A DNA stretch of 6,529 bases from Paracoccaceae bacterium (GTDB lineage: Bacteria > Pseudomonadota > Alphaproteobacteria > Rhodobacterales > Rhodobacteraceae): assembly GCA_007131465.1 (NCBI GenBank), contig SLQN01000172.1, positions 1-6,529 of the forward strand, given 5' to 3'. The position numbers and the translations under genes were made by a program. Below the pieces are notes generated by a model. The model was not told the DNA's origin. It saw nothing but the letters and a program-made list of their open reading frames with translations, and ran no database searches. Of this stretch, positions 6,271 to 6,529 are shown piece by piece (positions within the stretch are counted from its first letter, which is position 1; every line of letters begins with the position of its first letter).

Positions 6271-6529
6271 AGACGCCCTGGGTTACTCCCGCCTCCTTCA
6301 GGCAGGTGTTGCCCATCGAGCAGTCGCTGTCGCTCGAGCAGAAGTAGTCCTCGGGGCAGATGTCGTCTGCGCCGGGGCCGCACCAGGCGGTCCCGGCGTC
6401 GTCAATGCAGAGCCCCTCGGCGACGCGCTGTGTGGCGCCCTCGGCGATGCGGGGGCGGAAGCAGCGCGTATCGGGCCGCGCGATGCGCGCACAGTCGGCG
6501 TCGTTGCGGCAGTAGAAGTCCTTGTTGCA
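6140..6529 (-). CDS. Cysteine-rich repeat protein fragment, open at the window edge
   Basis: On the minus strand the frame beginning at 6529 is open for 129 codons to a TGA at 6140-6142, and holds 17 cysteines. Imperfect repeats are visible. CNKDFYCRNDADC starts at residue 1, CPEDYFCSSDSDC at residue 58 (continuing to GNTC and GVC), and CSRDEDCAGGTC at residue 108. Such Cys/Asp-rich spaced repeats are typical of secreted or surface proteins of Myxococcota and related groups; this is recognition of style, not a search result. By my count, codons to about nt 6185 end in G or C in roughly nine of ten cases. The last 14 before the stop do so in only about half. The true repeat protein therefore probably ends (or is cut) near 6175-6190, and the final dozen residues are read-through into kinase DNA. 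Function is unknown; disulfide-rich and extracytoplasmic is the likely nature. Confidence 0.6.
   Translation of the reverse strand, partial: CNKDFYCRNDADCARIARPDTRCFRPRIAEGATQRVAEGLCIDDAGTAWCGPGADDICPEDYFCSSDSDCSMGNTCLKEAGVTQGVCVDTFFAVYGQCFREETVAFTCSRDEDCAGGTCQDDCARLVCR
6173..6190. other. Probable chimeric junction between kinase DNA and foreign Cys-rich DNA
   Basis: Left of this point the minus strand encodes a Wzc-type kinase in one frame, with mixed third positions. Right of it the minus strand encodes a Cys-rich repeat in another frame, with very high G/C third positions. The kinase frame hits a stop at 6298-6300, and the Cys-rich frame ends at 6140 just inside the kinase. I see no insertion-sequence ends, target duplication or attachment site at the boundary. 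An assembly chimera near a contig end is the simplest reading; deletion or rearrangement is the alternative. Confidence 0.6.

Noticed and set aside
1..6529. CRISPR array, tRNA/rRNA, insertion sequence or phage genes
   Set aside because: I saw no spaced direct repeats, no tRNA-like cloverleaf or rRNA sequence, no transposase motifs and no terminal inverted repeats.

Overview
The window looks like a fragment of an alphaproteobacterial (Rhodobacteraceae-like) chromosome or large replicon carrying part of an exopolysaccharide/capsule locus. This assignment rests on the style of the encoded proteins, moderately high GC, and gene content; no search was possible. Both window ends cut through genes. 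The last ~340 bases look like DNA from a different source.

Layout: (1) nt 1-1260, plus strand: C-terminal two thirds of a membrane-type nucleotide-sugar 4,6-dehydratase (CapD/WbpM/PglF family), 5' end outside the window. (2) nt 1261-1417: short spacer with one weak promoter candidate. (3) nt 1418-2533: Wza-like outer-membrane polysaccharide export lipoprotein, probably TTG start. (4) nt 2530-3399: small SDR NAD(P)-dependent epimerase/reductase, TTG start overlapping the previous stop. (5) nt 3396-4052: initiating sugar-phosphate transferase (PglC/WcaJ-type), ATG overlapping the previous stop. Genes 3-5 form a tightly coupled operon. (6) nt 4053-4278: convergent intergenic spacer without a clear terminator. 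(7) nt 4279 to about 6185, minus strand: Wzz/BY-kinase (Wzc/ExoP-type) chain-length regulator and tyrosine autokinase, lacking its N-terminus. (8) about 6185-6529, minus strand: part of a cysteine-rich repeat protein in a different frame, with strongly C/G-ending codons, of the kind common in Myxococcota and related bacteria.

How the genes may work together: the dehydratase makes a UDP-4-keto-6-deoxy-HexNAc, the small SDR may reduce or epimerise it, and the transferase loads the sugar phosphate onto undecaprenyl phosphate. After assembly (flippase, polymerase and other glycosyltransferases are not in the window), the Wza-like lipoprotein and the Wzc-like kinase form the export and length-control machinery. 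This is a recognisable Wzx/Wzy-type layout, not a new system.

The most notable feature is the abrupt change at about 6175-6190. There the kinase loses its N-terminal membrane segment and a Cys-rich frame takes over. A chimeric assembly is the simplest explanation; a real rearrangement is possible.
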